A stretch of 36,973 bases of DNA from UBA1794 sp050946375 (GCA_050946375.1 JBMNUT010000019.1:1-36973), one strand, 5' to 3'. Counted from the first letter of the stretch, positions 1 to 8,803 are shown. Numbers and translations are program-made. The notes: generated by a model from the letters alone, not told the origin.

Positions 1-145
1 GCCCCAGGTCGACGGCCTCGGCTGTGGTTTCACCCTCTCCCCCGCCTCCGGAAGGAGCTTCCGGCTCATCGCTGGAACAGGAGTTCAGCACTGCCGTACA
101 TACGGCGGCTGCGAAAAGCGAAAGGAGAAGAAACGGCTTTTTCAT
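1..145 (-). CDS. Lipoprotein, N-terminal part only
   Basis: The gene starts with ATG at 145 and runs off the left edge, leaving 48 codons. The protein starts with a basic n-region (MKKP), a hydrophobic stretch (residues 4-20) and a lipobox, Leu-Asn-Ser-Cys, with Cys at residue 23. The residues after Cys are Ser-Ser-Asp-Glu-Pro-Glu, an acidic stretch like the Bacteroidetes surface-export signal, so an outer-membrane and perhaps surface-exposed lipoprotein is likely. A Gly/Glu/Thr-rich linker follows. The functional domain is outside the window, so no function can be given. A clear promoter lies at 180-210. Confidence 0.8.
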   Translation of the reverse strand, partial: MKKPFLLLSLFAAAVCTAVLNSCSSDEPEAPSGGGGEGETTAEAVDLG

Positions 146-179
146 GGATGTACGCGGGTATGAGAGGTAAATAATGTAC

Positions 180-210
180 CAAAGATAGTAATCTCATGGC
201 TATTTTCAAA
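180..210 (-). promoter_or_regulatory. Bacteroidetes-type promoter for the lipoprotein gene
   Basis: Read on the minus strand, TTTG (207-210) is separated by 19 bases from TATCTTTG (180-187), a full match to the TTTG / TAnnTTTG consensus. Transcription would start near 173, about 28 bases before the ATG. Confidence 0.75.
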
Positions 211-215
211 AAAAA

Positions 216-306
216 CTGCAAGACTTTTCCCGCGAAGCCTTGCAGGTTTTTTCGGAAAGCGGCGGCGCTTTTTCCGGCGGGGGGCGACGCTTTTTTAGGA
301 GAAAAG
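216..306 (+). repeat. 22-base repeat cluster, four units
   Basis: Four degenerate units fill the gap between the divergent lipoprotein and aroA genes. Recognisable cores are GCAAGACTTTTCCCG, GCAGGTTTTTTCGG, GCGGCGCTTTTTCCGG and GCGACGCTTTTTT. The last unit runs into the aroA promoter region. Confidence 0.7.
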
Positions 307-308
307 CG

Positions 309-316
309 TATCTTTG
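309..316 (+). promoter_or_regulatory. Possible -7 box for aroA
   Basis: TATCTTTG matches TAnnTTTG and ends nine bases before the aroA ATG. No good TTTG lies 19-21 bases upstream; only T-rich repeat sequence is there. If it is used, the mRNA would start almost at the start codon. Confidence 0.45.
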
Positions 317-325
317 TCTTTTGTT

Positions 326-1630
326 ATGAAGTACCGCATCACAGCTCCCCGCCGGCTTGAGGGCACGATGTGCCTGCCGGCATCGAAAAGCATCAGCAAT
401 CGTGCGCTCATCCTGCAGGCCCTGGCCCAGGGGGCGCTGACCGAACTCAGCAATCTCTCGGACTGCGACGACACGTTCGTCATGCTCCGCGCGTTGGAAC
501 ACCCGCACCTCCTGGAGGTAGACATAAAGGCGGCGGGCACGGCCATGCGCTTCCTTACGGCCTATTATGCCGTGACGCCCGGCGAGCGCACCCTGACGGG
601 CACGGAACGGATGCGGCAACGACCCATCGGGGTGCTGGTCGACGCGCTCCGGAGCCTGGGCGCCGACATCGGATACTGCGGCAACGAGGGCTTCCCGCCC
701 CTGCACATACGCGGGCGGAGGCTGGGCGGAAAGAGCCTGAAGCTGCCGGCCAGTGTCAGCTCGCAGTACGTCTCGGCCCTGCTGATGATAGCCCCGCTTC
801 TGCCCGAGGGGCTCGACCTGGAGCTGGAGGGTACGGTGGTTTCGCGACCGTACATCGACCTTACGCTCGACATGATGCGCGCCTTTGGCGCCAAGGCCCG
901 CTGGGTGGACGGCGGAGTGCCCGTGCCCGGCGGCGAGGGCGGGCAGCTGCGCGTGGAGCCGGGGCCGTACCGGCCGACGGAATATACGGTGGAGAACGAC
1001 TGGAGTGCGGCTTCATATGCCTACGAGATGCTGGCCCTTGCGCCCGAGGGGGGCAGCCTGTTTCTGCCTCACTTGTACCCGAAGAGCAGCCAGGGCGACA
1101 GTTGCGTGGCCGAGTTGTTCGCCCCGCTGGGCATTCGTACGGAGTATCTTGCCGAAGGCGTACGCCTGACGCGCACGGAGCCGAGCCTCGCGCCGGGTGA
1201 GACCTATGAGGTGGACTTCCTGCGATGCCCCGATTTGGCGCAGACGCTGGTGGTCACTTGTCCGCTGCTGGGAGTGCCCTTCCGATTTTGCGGGTTGCAA
1301 AGTCTGAAAATCAAGGAGACGGACCGCATAGCGGCTCTGCGCGCGGAGATGCGAAAGCTGGGCTTCGTCATCGGCGAGGAGGCGGATACGCCGCAGGGCA
1401 CGGTGCTCTACTGGAGCCCGGAGCAGGACAAGGCGACGGATGCCTCGCGGCAGCTGCCCGAAGCGCCCATCGCGACTTATGAGGACCACCGCATGGCCAT
1501 GTCGTTTGCGCCTGCCGCGCTGCGCCTGCCGCAGGTGGAAATCGAGAACCCCGGTGTCGTAAGCAAATCGTTCCCTTCGTATTGGGATGTGCTGCGTCGC
1601 GCCTCTTTCTCCGTGGAGGAGCTGGATTGA
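326..1630 (+). CDS. aroA: 3-phosphoshikimate 1-carboxyvinyltransferase (EPSP synthase)
   Basis: Cytoplasmic enzyme of the shikimate pathway. It transfers enolpyruvyl from PEP to shikimate 3-phosphate on the way to chorismate. The protein has 434 residues, a normal length. Visible family motifs in order are LPASKSISNRALI near residue 14 (substrate-binding Lys), GTAMRFLTAYY near 72, RQRPIGVLVDAL near 94, SSQYVSALLM near 143, ENDWSAASYAYE near 223, LKIKETDRIAALRAEM near 328 and YEDHRMAMSFA near 385. The ATG at 326 is preferred because the protein then begins MKYRITAPRRLEG, as expected for the first beta strand. A TTG twelve bases upstream in the same frame lies inside the promoter-like box. The gene stands alone and is convergent with the SulP gene. 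Confidence 0.97.
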   Translation: MKYRITAPRRLEGTMCLPASKSISNRALILQALAQGALTELSNLSDCDDTFVMLRALEHPHLLEVDIKAAGTAMRFLTAYYAVTPGERTLTGTERMRQRPIGVLVDALRSLGADIGYCGNEGFPPLHIRGRRLGGKSLKLPASVSSQYVSALLMIAPLLPEGLDLELEGTVVSRPYIDLTLDMMRAFGAKARWVDGGVPVPGGEGGQLRVEPGPYRPTEYTVENDWSAASYAYEMLALAPEGGSLFLPHLYPKSSQGDSCVAELFAPLGIRTEYLAEGVRLTRTEPSLAPGETYEVDFLRCPDLAQTLVVTCPLLGVPFRFCGLQSLKIKETDRIAALRAEMRKLGFVIGEEADTPQGTVLYWSPEQDKATDASRQLPEAPIATYEDHRMAMSFAPAALRLPQVEIENPGVVSKSFPSYWDVLRRASFSVEELD

Positions 1631-1677
1631 ACGGCGCGTGCCGCCGCTTTCCGACGAAACATACAGTACTTTAAGAT

Positions 1678-1717
1678 AAAAGTTGCGGGACTTTCGGCCG
1701 AAAGTCCCGCAACTTTT
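1678..1717. terminator. Perfect 40-base palindrome, bidirectional terminator
   Basis: The two 20-base arms are exactly complementary with no loop bases between them, centred between 1697 and 1698. The right arm ends in a T-run (1714-1718) and the left arm begins with an A-run, so it can stop both aroA and the oncoming SulP gene. Each arm contains a repeat-family core (GCGGGACTTTCGG), which suggests it was built from that repeat. Confidence 0.85.
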
Positions 1718-1731
1718 TCCGTGGCTGTGCC

Positions 1732-3417
1732 TCACTCCTTGGGCATGCCCAGTAGTTCCCGGGCGCGTTCGAGCGCCAGGTTGATGTGGCTGCAGATGTT
1801 CTTTTTCCCGATCAGGCTGTTGAATCCGCTCTTTTCCAGCGTGGCGTGTACCTTTTCGTTTACGCCGGAGAGGATGATGGTGATGCCCTCTTTCTGGCTC
1901 ATGAGGCACAGGTTGGTCAGGTTGTGCAGGCCGGTGGAGTCGATGAAGGGCACTTTCCGCATGCGTATGATGCGCACTTTCGGCCGGTCGCCCATGAGTG
2001 CCATCTGTTCCTCGAAGCGATTGGCGATACCGAAGAAGTACGGTCCGTTGATCTCATAGACCTCTACGCCGTCGGGCACGGCGAGATGCTCCTCGTGGAG
2101 CAGGGCATCGGTGTCTTCGGCCGGGTCGATTTCGTCGGTAATGACGTGTATATCGGTCGTTTCCGCCACGCGTCGCATGAAGAGGAGGCAGGCAATGACG
2201 AGGCCCACCTCTATGGCGATGGTCAAATCGAACAGCACGGTGAGGCAGAAGGTGATGAGCAACACGGTCACGTCGCTCTTGGGATTGCGCAGAAGCAGGC
2301 GGAACGTGCGCCATTCGCTCATGTTGTAGGAGACAACCACCAGCACTCCTGCCAGGCAGGCCATGGGTATGAGGCTCGTCAGGCTGCCCAGGCAGAGCAG
2401 GATGAGCAGCAATACGCCGGCATGCACGAGTCCGGCCACGGGCGTGCGGCCGCCGTTGTTGATATTCGTCATGGTTCGTGCGATTGCCCCCGTGGCGGGT
2501 ATTCCGCCGAAGAGAGGCGTTACGAGATTGGCGATGCCCTGTGCCATCAACTCCTGGTTGGAATTATGTTTGTCGCCGATGACTCCGTCGGCAACGGTGG
2601 CGGAAAGCAGCGATTCGATGGCGCCGAGCACGGCAATCGTCATGGCCGCCGGCAGCAGGCCCTGCACCATCTCCCAGCTCATCGGGGGGATTTCGGCATC
2701 GGGCAGCTCGGGATTGATGACGAAGCGGTCGCCGATGGTTTCGATGCTTTGCACTCCGGCGTACTCGCGGAGCAACCAGGCGGCCACTGTGGCAACGACT
2801 ATGGCCAGGAGCGAGCCGGGAATCCGCTTGGAGAAGCGGGGCGTGAGCGCAATGATGAGGATGCTTGCCAGACCGATGCCGAGCGACCAGGGGTTGAGCG
2901 TGGGGAATGCGCCGAAATAGGCGCCCCATTTCCCGATGAAGTCGGCGGGAACCTGCGCGAGCTGCAGGCCGAAGAGATCTTTGATCTGCGTGGTGAAGAT
3001 GGTGACGGCAATGCCGCTGGTGAAACCCACGATGATCGGGTAGGGAATGTACTTGATAATCGTGCCGAGCTTGAAGAGTCCGAGCAGAATGAGCAGCACT
3101 CCGGCCAGGAGGGTGGCCACGATGAGCCCGTTCTGCCCGTACTGCTGGATGATGCCGTAGACGATGACGATGAAGGCGCCTGTGGGGCCTCCGATTTGTA
3201 CTTTGCTTCCGCCCAGGAGGGAGATGATGAATCCGGCTACGATGGCGGTGGTGATGCCCACTTCGGGCGATACTCCGGAGGCAATGCCGAAGGCTATGGC
3301 CAGGGGGAGGGCCACGATGCCGACAATGACGCCTGCCATCAGGTCGGAGAGGAAGGTCTTCTTGTTGTAGTGCTTGAGGGTTTGCAGCAGTTTCGGATAG
3401 AATTCGATAGTGCTCAT
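1732..3417 (-). CDS. SulP-family anion transporter with STAS domain
   Basis: Inner-membrane permease of the SulP/SLC26 family, 561 residues. Members carry sulfate, bicarbonate or other anions, and the substrate here cannot be told from sequence. The N-terminal part begins with FLSDLMAGVIVGIVALPLA near residue 23, the usual first helix, followed by many hydrophobic segments and the motif GGPTGAFIVIVYGII near 76. A cytoplasmic STAS domain occupies about residues 435-555, with VPFIDSTGLHNL as the anti-sigma-antagonist-like loop carrying the conserved Asp-Ser. The gene is single, with its 3' end facing aroA across the palindromic terminator. The ATG at 3417 fits the family start. No promoter of the phylum type was seen upstream. 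Confidence 0.93.
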   Translation of the reverse strand: MSTIEFYPKLLQTLKHYNKKTFLSDLMAGVIVGIVALPLAIAFGIASGVSPEVGITTAIVAGFIISLLGGSKVQIGGPTGAFIVIVYGIIQQYGQNGLIVATLLAGVLLILLGLFKLGTIIKYIPYPIIVGFTSGIAVTIFTTQIKDLFGLQLAQVPADFIGKWGAYFGAFPTLNPWSLGIGLASILIIALTPRFSKRIPGSLLAIVVATVAAWLLREYAGVQSIETIGDRFVINPELPDAEIPPMSWEMVQGLLPAAMTIAVLGAIESLLSATVADGVIGDKHNSNQELMAQGIANLVTPLFGGIPATGAIARTMTNINNGGRTPVAGLVHAGVLLLILLCLGSLTSLIPMACLAGVLVVVSYNMSEWRTFRLLLRNPKSDVTVLLITFCLTVLFDLTIAIEVGLVIACLLFMRRVAETTDIHVITDEIDPAEDTDALLHEEHLAVPDGVEVYEINGPYFFGIANRFEEQMALMGDRPKVRIIRMRKVPFIDSTGLHNLTNLCLMSQKEGITIILSGVNEKVHATLEKSGFNSLIGKKNICSHINLALERARELLGMPKE

Positions 3418-3473
3418 GCGGTGATGATTGGGGCTTTAAGCCGTGTTTTTGGGGTGAGTGTGGGTTGAATTGG

Positions 3474-3509
3474 TTGAAAAACAAAAGGGGCATGCGGGGA
3501 AGGCATGCC
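3474..3509 (-). terminator. Terminator of the typA-nitroreductase operon
   Basis: On the minus strand, GGCATGC and GCATGCC (3503-3509 and 3489-3495) form a 7-base stem with a 7-base loop. A T-rich tail reaches about 3474. It lies about 85 bases past the nitroreductase stop. Confidence 0.6.
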
Positions 3510-3590
3510 TCTTTTCATGAAAAGTATGGGTACTTTTCCCGAAAAGTCATGGCACTTTTGCTGGAAAGGGTAGGGACTTTTCGGGAATAG
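3510..3590 (+). repeat. 22-base repeat cluster, about four units
   Basis: Cores are ATGGGTACTTTTCCCG, CATGGCACTTTTGCTGG and TAGGGACTTTTCGGG, with a partial unit on the left. It sits just beyond the nitroreductase stop codon. Confidence 0.75.
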
Positions 3591-3593
3591 GCC

Positions 3594-4217
3594 TTATTCT
3601 ATGTATTGTACTTTCTGTGCGTCGCGCGGCTTGGCAGCCGGGCTTTCGTCGGGATAGCCCACGCCGATGGCGTACAGCAGCTGGTAGTCGGCCGGCAGGT
3701 TGAGCTGCTCGAGGAAGGGGGCTGCGGCTTCGGACTTGAGGAAGGCTACGGGTCCGCCCAGGCAGCACGTGCCCAGTCCGAGCGACTGCGCCGCGAGTAC
3801 CATGTTGCCGCCCATGAGTCCGCAGTCGATCTGGCCGCTTCCGTCCTTGGGCGAGGCGATGAAGATGACGGCCGGGGCATTGCGGAACATGTTCTTGAAG
3901 GACTTGTCTTCGGCGGCACGCGGGTTTTGCTTCACGTAGAGGGCGGTTACGTCGGCAATGTACTTTGAGTTGGTCACAACTCTTACCTGCCACGGCTGTT
4001 TGTTCATGCCGTTGGGCGCATTGATGCCGCACTCTACGATTTTCTTCAGCAGTTCGCGGGGAACGGCCTGGTCCTTGTACTGGCGAATGCTGCGCCGCTC
4101 CATGATGGTGCGGATGACTTCGTTGTCGACGGCGGCTGCTTGTGCCGACAGTTTCGCTGCCTCGGCGGGCAGGAAGAGGCATCCCAGCAGCAGGGGGATG
4201 AGGAACTTCTTGTTCAT
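3594..4217 (-). CDS. Exported nitroreductase-family protein
   Basis: FMN-dependent nitroreductase-like fold, 207 residues. The N-terminus (MNKKFLIPLLLGCLFLPAEA) is a signal peptide of about 20 residues, so the enzyme is probably periplasmic, although LLGC could also act as a weak lipobox. The family pattern RRSIRQYKDQAVPRELLKKI follows at about residues 41-60, then INAPNGMNKQPW (flavin-binding region) near 69-80 and a GLGTCCLGGP segment near 148. The physiological electron acceptor is unknown. The gene starts six bases after the typA stop, so the two are co-transcribed. A functional link to TypA is not obvious. Confidence 0.85.
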   Translation of the reverse strand: MNKKFLIPLLLGCLFLPAEAAKLSAQAAAVDNEVIRTIMERRSIRQYKDQAVPRELLKKIVECGINAPNGMNKQPWQVRVVTNSKYIADVTALYVKQNPRAAEDKSFKNMFRNAPAVIFIASPKDGSGQIDCGLMGGNMVLAAQSLGLGTCCLGGPVAFLKSEAAAPFLEQLNLPADYQLLYAIGVGYPDESPAAKPRDAQKVQYIE

Positions 4218-4223
4218 GGCGTT

Positions 4224-6026
4224 TTAGTTTCTGTTGGCGCGCTTGCGCTCGTTTTCGTCGAGGATTATCTTGCGCAGGCGCATGTGCTTGGGAGTTATTT
4301 CGACGTACTCGTCTTCTTTTATGTATTCGAGTGCTTCTTCCAGTGAGAAGACGACGGGCGGCACGAGACGGGCCTTCTCGTCGGAGCCGGAAGCGCGCAT
4401 GTTTGTAAGCTTTTTCGACTTGGTTACGTTCACAACAAGGTCGTTTTCCTTGCAATGTTCACCCACTACTTGTCCGGCGTACACCTCCTCTTGGGGATGG
4501 ATGAAGAATCTTCCGCGATCTTGCAGCTTGTCTATGGCATAAGCGAAGCTCGTTCCGCCCTCCATGGCTATCATTGAGCCGTTTGTGCGGCGCTGGATGT
4601 CGCCTTTATACGGCTGATATTCCTTAAAGCGGTGGGCCATGATGGCTTCGCCTTGCGAGGCTGTCAGGACGTTATTGCGCAATCCGATGATTCCGCGGGA
4701 GGGGATGAGAAATTCCAGGTTCACCCGGTCGCCGACGCTCTCCATGCTTGTCATTTCGCCCTTGCGCCTTGTGACCATATCGATAATCTTGCTGGAGAAT
4801 TCTTCCGGCACATTTACGGTCAGCTCCTCGATGGGCTCGCATTTTACGCCGTCGATTTCCTTGATGATGACCTGCGGTTGTCCCACTTGGAGCTCATATC
4901 CTTCGCGACGCATGGTCTCAATCAGCACGGAGAGGTGCAGCACGCCGCGGCCGAATACGAGCCATTTGCCGTCTTCCCCTTCTCTTTTCTGGACGCGGAG
5001 GGCCAGATTTTTCTCCAGCTCCCGGTCTAATCGCTCCTGGATGTGGCGCGATGTGACAAACTTGCCGTCCTGTCCGTAGAAAGGCGAGTCGTTTATGGTG
5101 AAAAGCATGCTCATTGTGGGCTCATCCACTGCAATTGGCGGCAAAGGCTCCGGGTTTTCGTAGTCGCACACAGTGTCTCCTATCTCAAACTGCTCCAGTC
5201 CTACCAGAGCGCAGATGTCCCCTGAGGAGACGGACTCGGTCTTTTTCCGGCCCATGCCCTCGAAAACGTGGAGTTCCTTTATCTTTGACTTGACTTCGCT
5301 GCGGTCGCGCTTGACAAGCGTTACGTTCATTCCCTCGCGGAGCGTGCCTCTGTGTACGCGGCCTACTGCGATTCGGCCCGTATAGCTGGAGTAGTCGAGC
5401 GAAGTGATGAGCATTTGCGGAGTTCCCTCGAGCTGTTCGGGCGCGGGGATATACTCGACGATGGCGTCCAGCAGGGGGAGTATGTTGTCGGTGGGCTTCC
5501 TCCAGTCGGTACTCATCCATCCGTTTTTGGCCGAGCCGTAGATTACGGGGAAGTCCAGCTGCTCTTCGGTGGCGTTGAGGCTGAACATGAGGTCGAAGAC
5601 CATCTCGTAAACTTCCTCCGGCCTGCAGTTCGGCTTGTCGACCTTATTGACTACGACCAGGGGCTTAAGGCCTATTTCCAGCGCCTTCTGCAGCACGAAC
5701 CGCGTCTGCGGCATCGGGCCTTCGAAAGCGTCGACCAAAAGGATGCAACCGTCGGCCATGTTGAGCACGCGCTCTACTTCGCCTCCGAAATCACTGTGCC
5801 CCGGGGTGTCGATGATGTTGATCTTTGTTCCTTTGTAGTTGATGGAAACGTTTTTCGACAGGATGGTTATTCCGCGTTCACGCTCCAAATCGTTGTTGTC
5901 CAATATGAGTTCTCCTTTGTTCTGGTTCTCCCTGAAGAGGTGTCCTGCAAGGAGCATTTTGTCAACCAGCGTAGTTTTGCCATGGTCTACGTGTGCTATG
6001 ATAGCGATGTTCCTGATGTTTTGCAT
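4224..6026 (-). CDS. typA: Translational GTPase TypA/BipA
   Basis: Ribosome-associated GTPase of the elongation-factor family that helps 50S assembly and growth under stress. It is 600 residues, the standard length. G-motifs are all present: AHVDHGKTTLVDKM near residue 11, RERGITI near 49, DTPGHSDFGGEVER near 73 and NKVDKPNCR near 127. EF-G-like domains III and V follow, with GRGVLHLSVLIETMRREGYEL near 355 and the TypA C-terminal domain containing GTSFAYAIDKLQDRG. The start at 6026 gives MQNIRNIAIIAHVDHG, the normal N-terminus. It leads an operon with the nitroreductase gene and is divergent from the DPP4-like gene. Confidence 0.97.
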   Translation of the reverse strand: MQNIRNIAIIAHVDHGKTTLVDKMLLAGHLFRENQNKGELILDNNDLERERGITILSKNVSINYKGTKINIIDTPGHSDFGGEVERVLNMADGCILLVDAFEGPMPQTRFVLQKALEIGLKPLVVVNKVDKPNCRPEEVYEMVFDLMFSLNATEEQLDFPVIYGSAKNGWMSTDWRKPTDNILPLLDAIVEYIPAPEQLEGTPQMLITSLDYSSYTGRIAVGRVHRGTLREGMNVTLVKRDRSEVKSKIKELHVFEGMGRKKTESVSSGDICALVGLEQFEIGDTVCDYENPEPLPPIAVDEPTMSMLFTINDSPFYGQDGKFVTSRHIQERLDRELEKNLALRVQKREGEDGKWLVFGRGVLHLSVLIETMRREGYELQVGQPQVIIKEIDGVKCEPIEELTVNVPEEFSSKIIDMVTRRKGEMTSMESVGDRVNLEFLIPSRGIIGLRNNVLTASQGEAIMAHRFKEYQPYKGDIQRRTNGSMIAMEGGTSFAYAIDKLQDRGRFFIHPQEEVYAGQVVGEHCKENDLVVNVTKSKKLTNMRASGSDEKARLVPPVVFSLEEALEYIKEDEYVEITPKHMRLRKIILDENERKRANRN

Positions 6027-6073
6027 AAATCACATGTATGTTCTACGGCGGAATTCTACTTTAATTCCGGCCG

Positions 6074-6081
6074 CAAAGGTA
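6074..6081 (-). promoter_or_regulatory. -7 box of the typA promoter
   Basis: On the minus strand the sequence reads TACCTTTG, a full match to TAnnTTTG, about 48 bases before the typA ATG. No clear TTTG was found at the -33 position. Confidence 0.5.
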
Positions 6082-6098
6082 CGCAAAAAACTTTGGTT

Positions 6099-6187
6099 TG
6101 CAGGCCTTCGGGCGAAAAGATGCGAGTCTCTGCGGGAAAAGATGCGGGGCTTTGGGCCAAAAGTGGCGGCACTTTGCGGGAAAAGTT
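6099..6187 (+). repeat. 22-base repeat cluster between divergent typA and the DPP4-like gene
   Basis: At least three units are visible, with cores GATGCGAGTCTCTGCGGG, GATGCGGGGCTTTGGGCC and GTGGCGGCACTTTGCGGG. It lies between the two divergent promoters. Confidence 0.75.
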
Positions 6188-6220
6188 ACACTCCTGTTAC
6201 CGGACATGCCCATTATTTCT

Positions 6221-6228
6221 TAACTTTG
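6221..6228 (+). promoter_or_regulatory. -7 box for the DPP4-like gene
   Basis: TAACTTTG matches TAnnTTTG and lies 37 bases before the ATG. The -33 region (about 6196-6200) is only weakly T-rich. Confidence 0.5.
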
Positions 6229-6265
6229 CCCGCATGTTGAACCCCCGAAAATGATGACGAAATAA

Positions 6266-8503
6266 ATGATGAAAGTACAACGTTTTTTCTCGGCGGCCCT
6301 GCTGGCTGCCCTCATCGCGTTGCCTCTGGGCGCGCAGAAGCCCGTCACCCTCTCGCTGGAGCAGGTGGTGAACGGCGGATTGATTCATACCGAATACGCA
6401 CCTTCGCCCGTGTGGATGGCCGATGGCGAGAGCTACTCGCGCATTGAGCCGGTAGGAAACGGCGGAGGCGTGGAAGTGGTCTCCTACAAAGTGGCCGATG
6501 AATCGCGCCAAGTGCTCATTCCCTCTTCCATGTTGCACGACCCTCAGAGCGGAAAGCCACTCGCCGTGCGCAGCCTGGTATGGAGCGACGACAATAAGAA
6601 GGTGCTTATTTACAACAACACGCGGCGCGTCTGGCGTTATGACACGCGCGGTGACTACTGGCTGCTCGACCTTACCACCGGAGCGCTGCGCCAATTGGGA
6701 AAAGGCCTGCCCGAAAGCTCCCTGATGTTTGCCAAATTCTCGCCCGACGGCAAGCGCGTGGCCTACGTGAGCCGCAACAATATCTATATGGAGGAAGCCA
6801 CTCCCGAGGGAACGCCGGTGCAACTGACGAAAGACGGGGGGGAATACATCGTAAACGGCACGTTTGACTGGGTTTACGAGGAGGAATTCTCCTGCCGCGA
6901 CGGCTTCCGCTTCAGCCCCGACGGGCGTTTTATTGCATACTGGCAGAGCGACACGCGCGGAACGGGCGTGTTTGACATAATAAATAATGTGGATTCGCTC
7001 TATCCCTCCGTGCTTCACTTCCCTTACCCCAAGGCCGGAACGACCAACTCGGCCGTGAAAGTGGGCTACATGCCCGTCGAAGGCGGCGAGACGCACTGGG
7101 TGGAGCTGCCCGGCGACCCGCGCGAAATGTATATTCCCCGCATGGAATTCATCCCCGGCAGCAACGAACTGTTCATACAGCAGATGAACCGTGAGCAAAA
7201 CACCAACCGCGTCTGGACCGTAGAGCTGGCCGACGGGGCAAAACCGCGCAACATATTTACCGAAAAGGATGCCGCTTGGGTCGAGACCAACGATGAGATT
7301 CTCTGGCTCGACGGGGCGCGCTCCTTCACTTGGATGAGTGAACGCAGCGGATTCCGCCATCTTTATCGCGTAAGCCGCGACGGAAAAGAAATAACCCCCA
7401 TCACTTCCGGCAATTTTGACCTCATCCAGATTGTCGGCGCCGACCTGGATAAGAAAATTCTCTACTTCATTGCCTCGCCCGACAACTATACTCAGCGCTA
7501 TCTCTACAGCGTTTCGCTCAAAAAGGGGCGCAACGATTGCCGCCGGCTCAGCCCCGAAGGACAAGAGGGGCAGCACTCCTACCGGATGTCGCCTACGGGA
7601 AAATGGGCCGTGCACAGCTTCAGCAACGCAAAGACGCCGCCCGTGGCCGAAATCCTTTCCTTCCCCGGGCATAAGTCGGTGCGCACTCTGGTAACGAACG
7701 AGCGCGCCCGGGCCGAATACGAAGCCCTCGGCCTGCGACCCAAGGAGTTTCTGAAGGTAAAGAGCGACACTTTGCTGCTCGATGCCTGGATGATTCGTCC
7801 GGCCGACTTCGACTCTACGAAAAAGTACCCCATGATTGTCGACGTTTACGGCGAGCCTGCCAGTTCGACGGTGCAGGATGTCTGGGGAGGGGGTGACCTT
7901 TGGCATCAATACCTGGCGCAGTTGGGCTACGTCGTAGTGAGTATCGACAACCGCGGCGCAGCGGCTCCCCGCGGGCGCGAGTGGCGCAAGTGCATCTACG
8001 GCGAGGTTGGCACATTGGCCAGCCGCGACCAGGCAAACGGCGTGCTCGACCTGCTGGAACGCTTTACGTGGCTCGACCCGGCCCGCGTGGGAATCACCGG
8101 ATGGAGCGGCGGAGGCAGCCAGACGCTCAACTGCATGTTCCGCTACCCGCAGGTCTTCGCTACGGGAATTGCCGTGGCTTTCGTATCCGACCAGCGGCTT
8201 TACGACACCATCTACCAAGAACGCTACATGAACACCCCGCAAAACAATCCCGAGGGCTACCGCAAAGGCTCACCCATTACCTATGTGGAGGGACTGAAGG
8301 GCAACCTTTTGCTCATCCACGGCACGGGGGACGACAATGTGCACTACCAGAGCTGCGAAATGCTGGTGAACGAGCTGGTAAAACACGGTAAGATTTTCTC
8401 CCAAATCTCCTACCCCATGCGTTCGCACTCCATCAACGAACGGCCGGGAACGACGCTCCACCTGCGCAAGACCATGGCCGACTATTGGCAGAAGAACCTC
8501 TAA
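6266..8503 (+). CDS. S9B-family dipeptidyl peptidase IV-like protein
   Basis: Secreted serine exopeptidase of the DPP4 type, 745 residues, which removes N-terminal dipeptides from oligopeptides in the periplasm. The N-terminus (MMKVQRFFSAALLAALIALPLGAQ) is a signal peptide cut after about residue 23. An eight-bladed beta-propeller region follows, containing the acidic motif VYEEEF near 203-208 that in DPP4 binds the substrate's free N-terminus. The alpha/beta-hydrolase domain carries the nucleophile in GWSGGGS (Ser614), the acid in GTGDDNVHY (Asp689) and the base His721 in MRSHSI. All three catalytic residues are present. A second ATG three bases downstream is an equally possible start. It is transcribed alone and ends at a strong terminator. 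Confidence 0.95.
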   Translation: MMKVQRFFSAALLAALIALPLGAQKPVTLSLEQVVNGGLIHTEYAPSPVWMADGESYSRIEPVGNGGGVEVVSYKVADESRQVLIPSSMLHDPQSGKPLAVRSLVWSDDNKKVLIYNNTRRVWRYDTRGDYWLLDLTTGALRQLGKGLPESSLMFAKFSPDGKRVAYVSRNNIYMEEATPEGTPVQLTKDGGEYIVNGTFDWVYEEEFSCRDGFRFSPDGRFIAYWQSDTRGTGVFDIINNVDSLYPSVLHFPYPKAGTTNSAVKVGYMPVEGGETHWVELPGDPREMYIPRMEFIPGSNELFIQQMNREQNTNRVWTVELADGAKPRNIFTEKDAAWVETNDEILWLDGARSFTWMSERSGFRHLYRVSRDGKEITPITSGNFDLIQIVGADLDKKILYFIASPDNYTQRYLYSVSLKKGRNDCRRLSPEGQEGQHSYRMSPTGKWAVHSFSNAKTPPVAEILSFPGHKSVRTLVTNERARAEYEALGLRPKEFLKVKSDTLLLDAWMIRPADFDSTKKYPMIVDVYGEPASSTVQDVWGGGDLWHQYLAQLGYVVVSIDNRGAAAPRGREWRKCIYGEVGTLASRDQANGVLDLLERFTWLDPARVGITGWSGGGSQTLNCMFRYPQVFATGIAVAFVSDQRLYDTIYQERYMNTPQNNPEGYRKGSPITYVEGLKGNLLLIHGTGDDNVHYQSCEMLVNELVKHGKIFSQISYPMRSHSINERPGTTLHLRKTMADYWQKNL

Positions 8504-8520
8504 TCTTTTCATTTTCGACC

Positions 8521-8562
8521 GAGGGCCGTACCGTGCGATTGCCGCGGTACGGCTCTTTTTTT
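8521..8562 (+). terminator. Intrinsic terminator of the DPP4-like gene
   Basis: GCCGTACCG (8525-8533) pairs with CGGTACGGC (8545-8553) over an 11-base loop. A run of seven or more T follows. Confidence 0.85.
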
Positions 8563-8650
8563 GCCCGTCCTTCGCGCTGCGGCGGCAGGGGCGGAAAGGA
8601 GCGCGGCGCATCTCCGCCGGTGGGGATGCGTCGCGTCTGTCCGCGTGTGG

Positions 8651-8743
8651 CGGGACTCTGGCTGAAAACATGCGGCACTTTTCGGGAAAAATGGCAGGGC
8701 TTTTCAAAAAAAGCGCAGGCACTTTGTGGGGGAAGTGCCTGCG
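8651..8743 (+). repeat. 22-base repeat cluster, copy 1 of a 73-base direct repeat
   Basis: It contains three units plus a partial. Positions 8671-8743 match 10645-10717 with three differences by my reading. The right-most unit forms the terminator of the WG-repeat gene. Confidence 0.85.
8705..8743 (-). terminator. Terminator of the WG-repeat lipoprotein gene
   Basis: An 11-base perfect stem (8714-8724 with 8733-8743) has an 8-base loop. On the minus strand it is followed by seven T (8706-8712). It is formed entirely from repeat-family sequence. Confidence 0.8.
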
Positions 8744-8803
8744 ACGGGATGTGCGGGAGTAGCGCAGTTTTGTTTTCCCGCCGGGCGGCGGTGGGGCAGA
8801 ATG

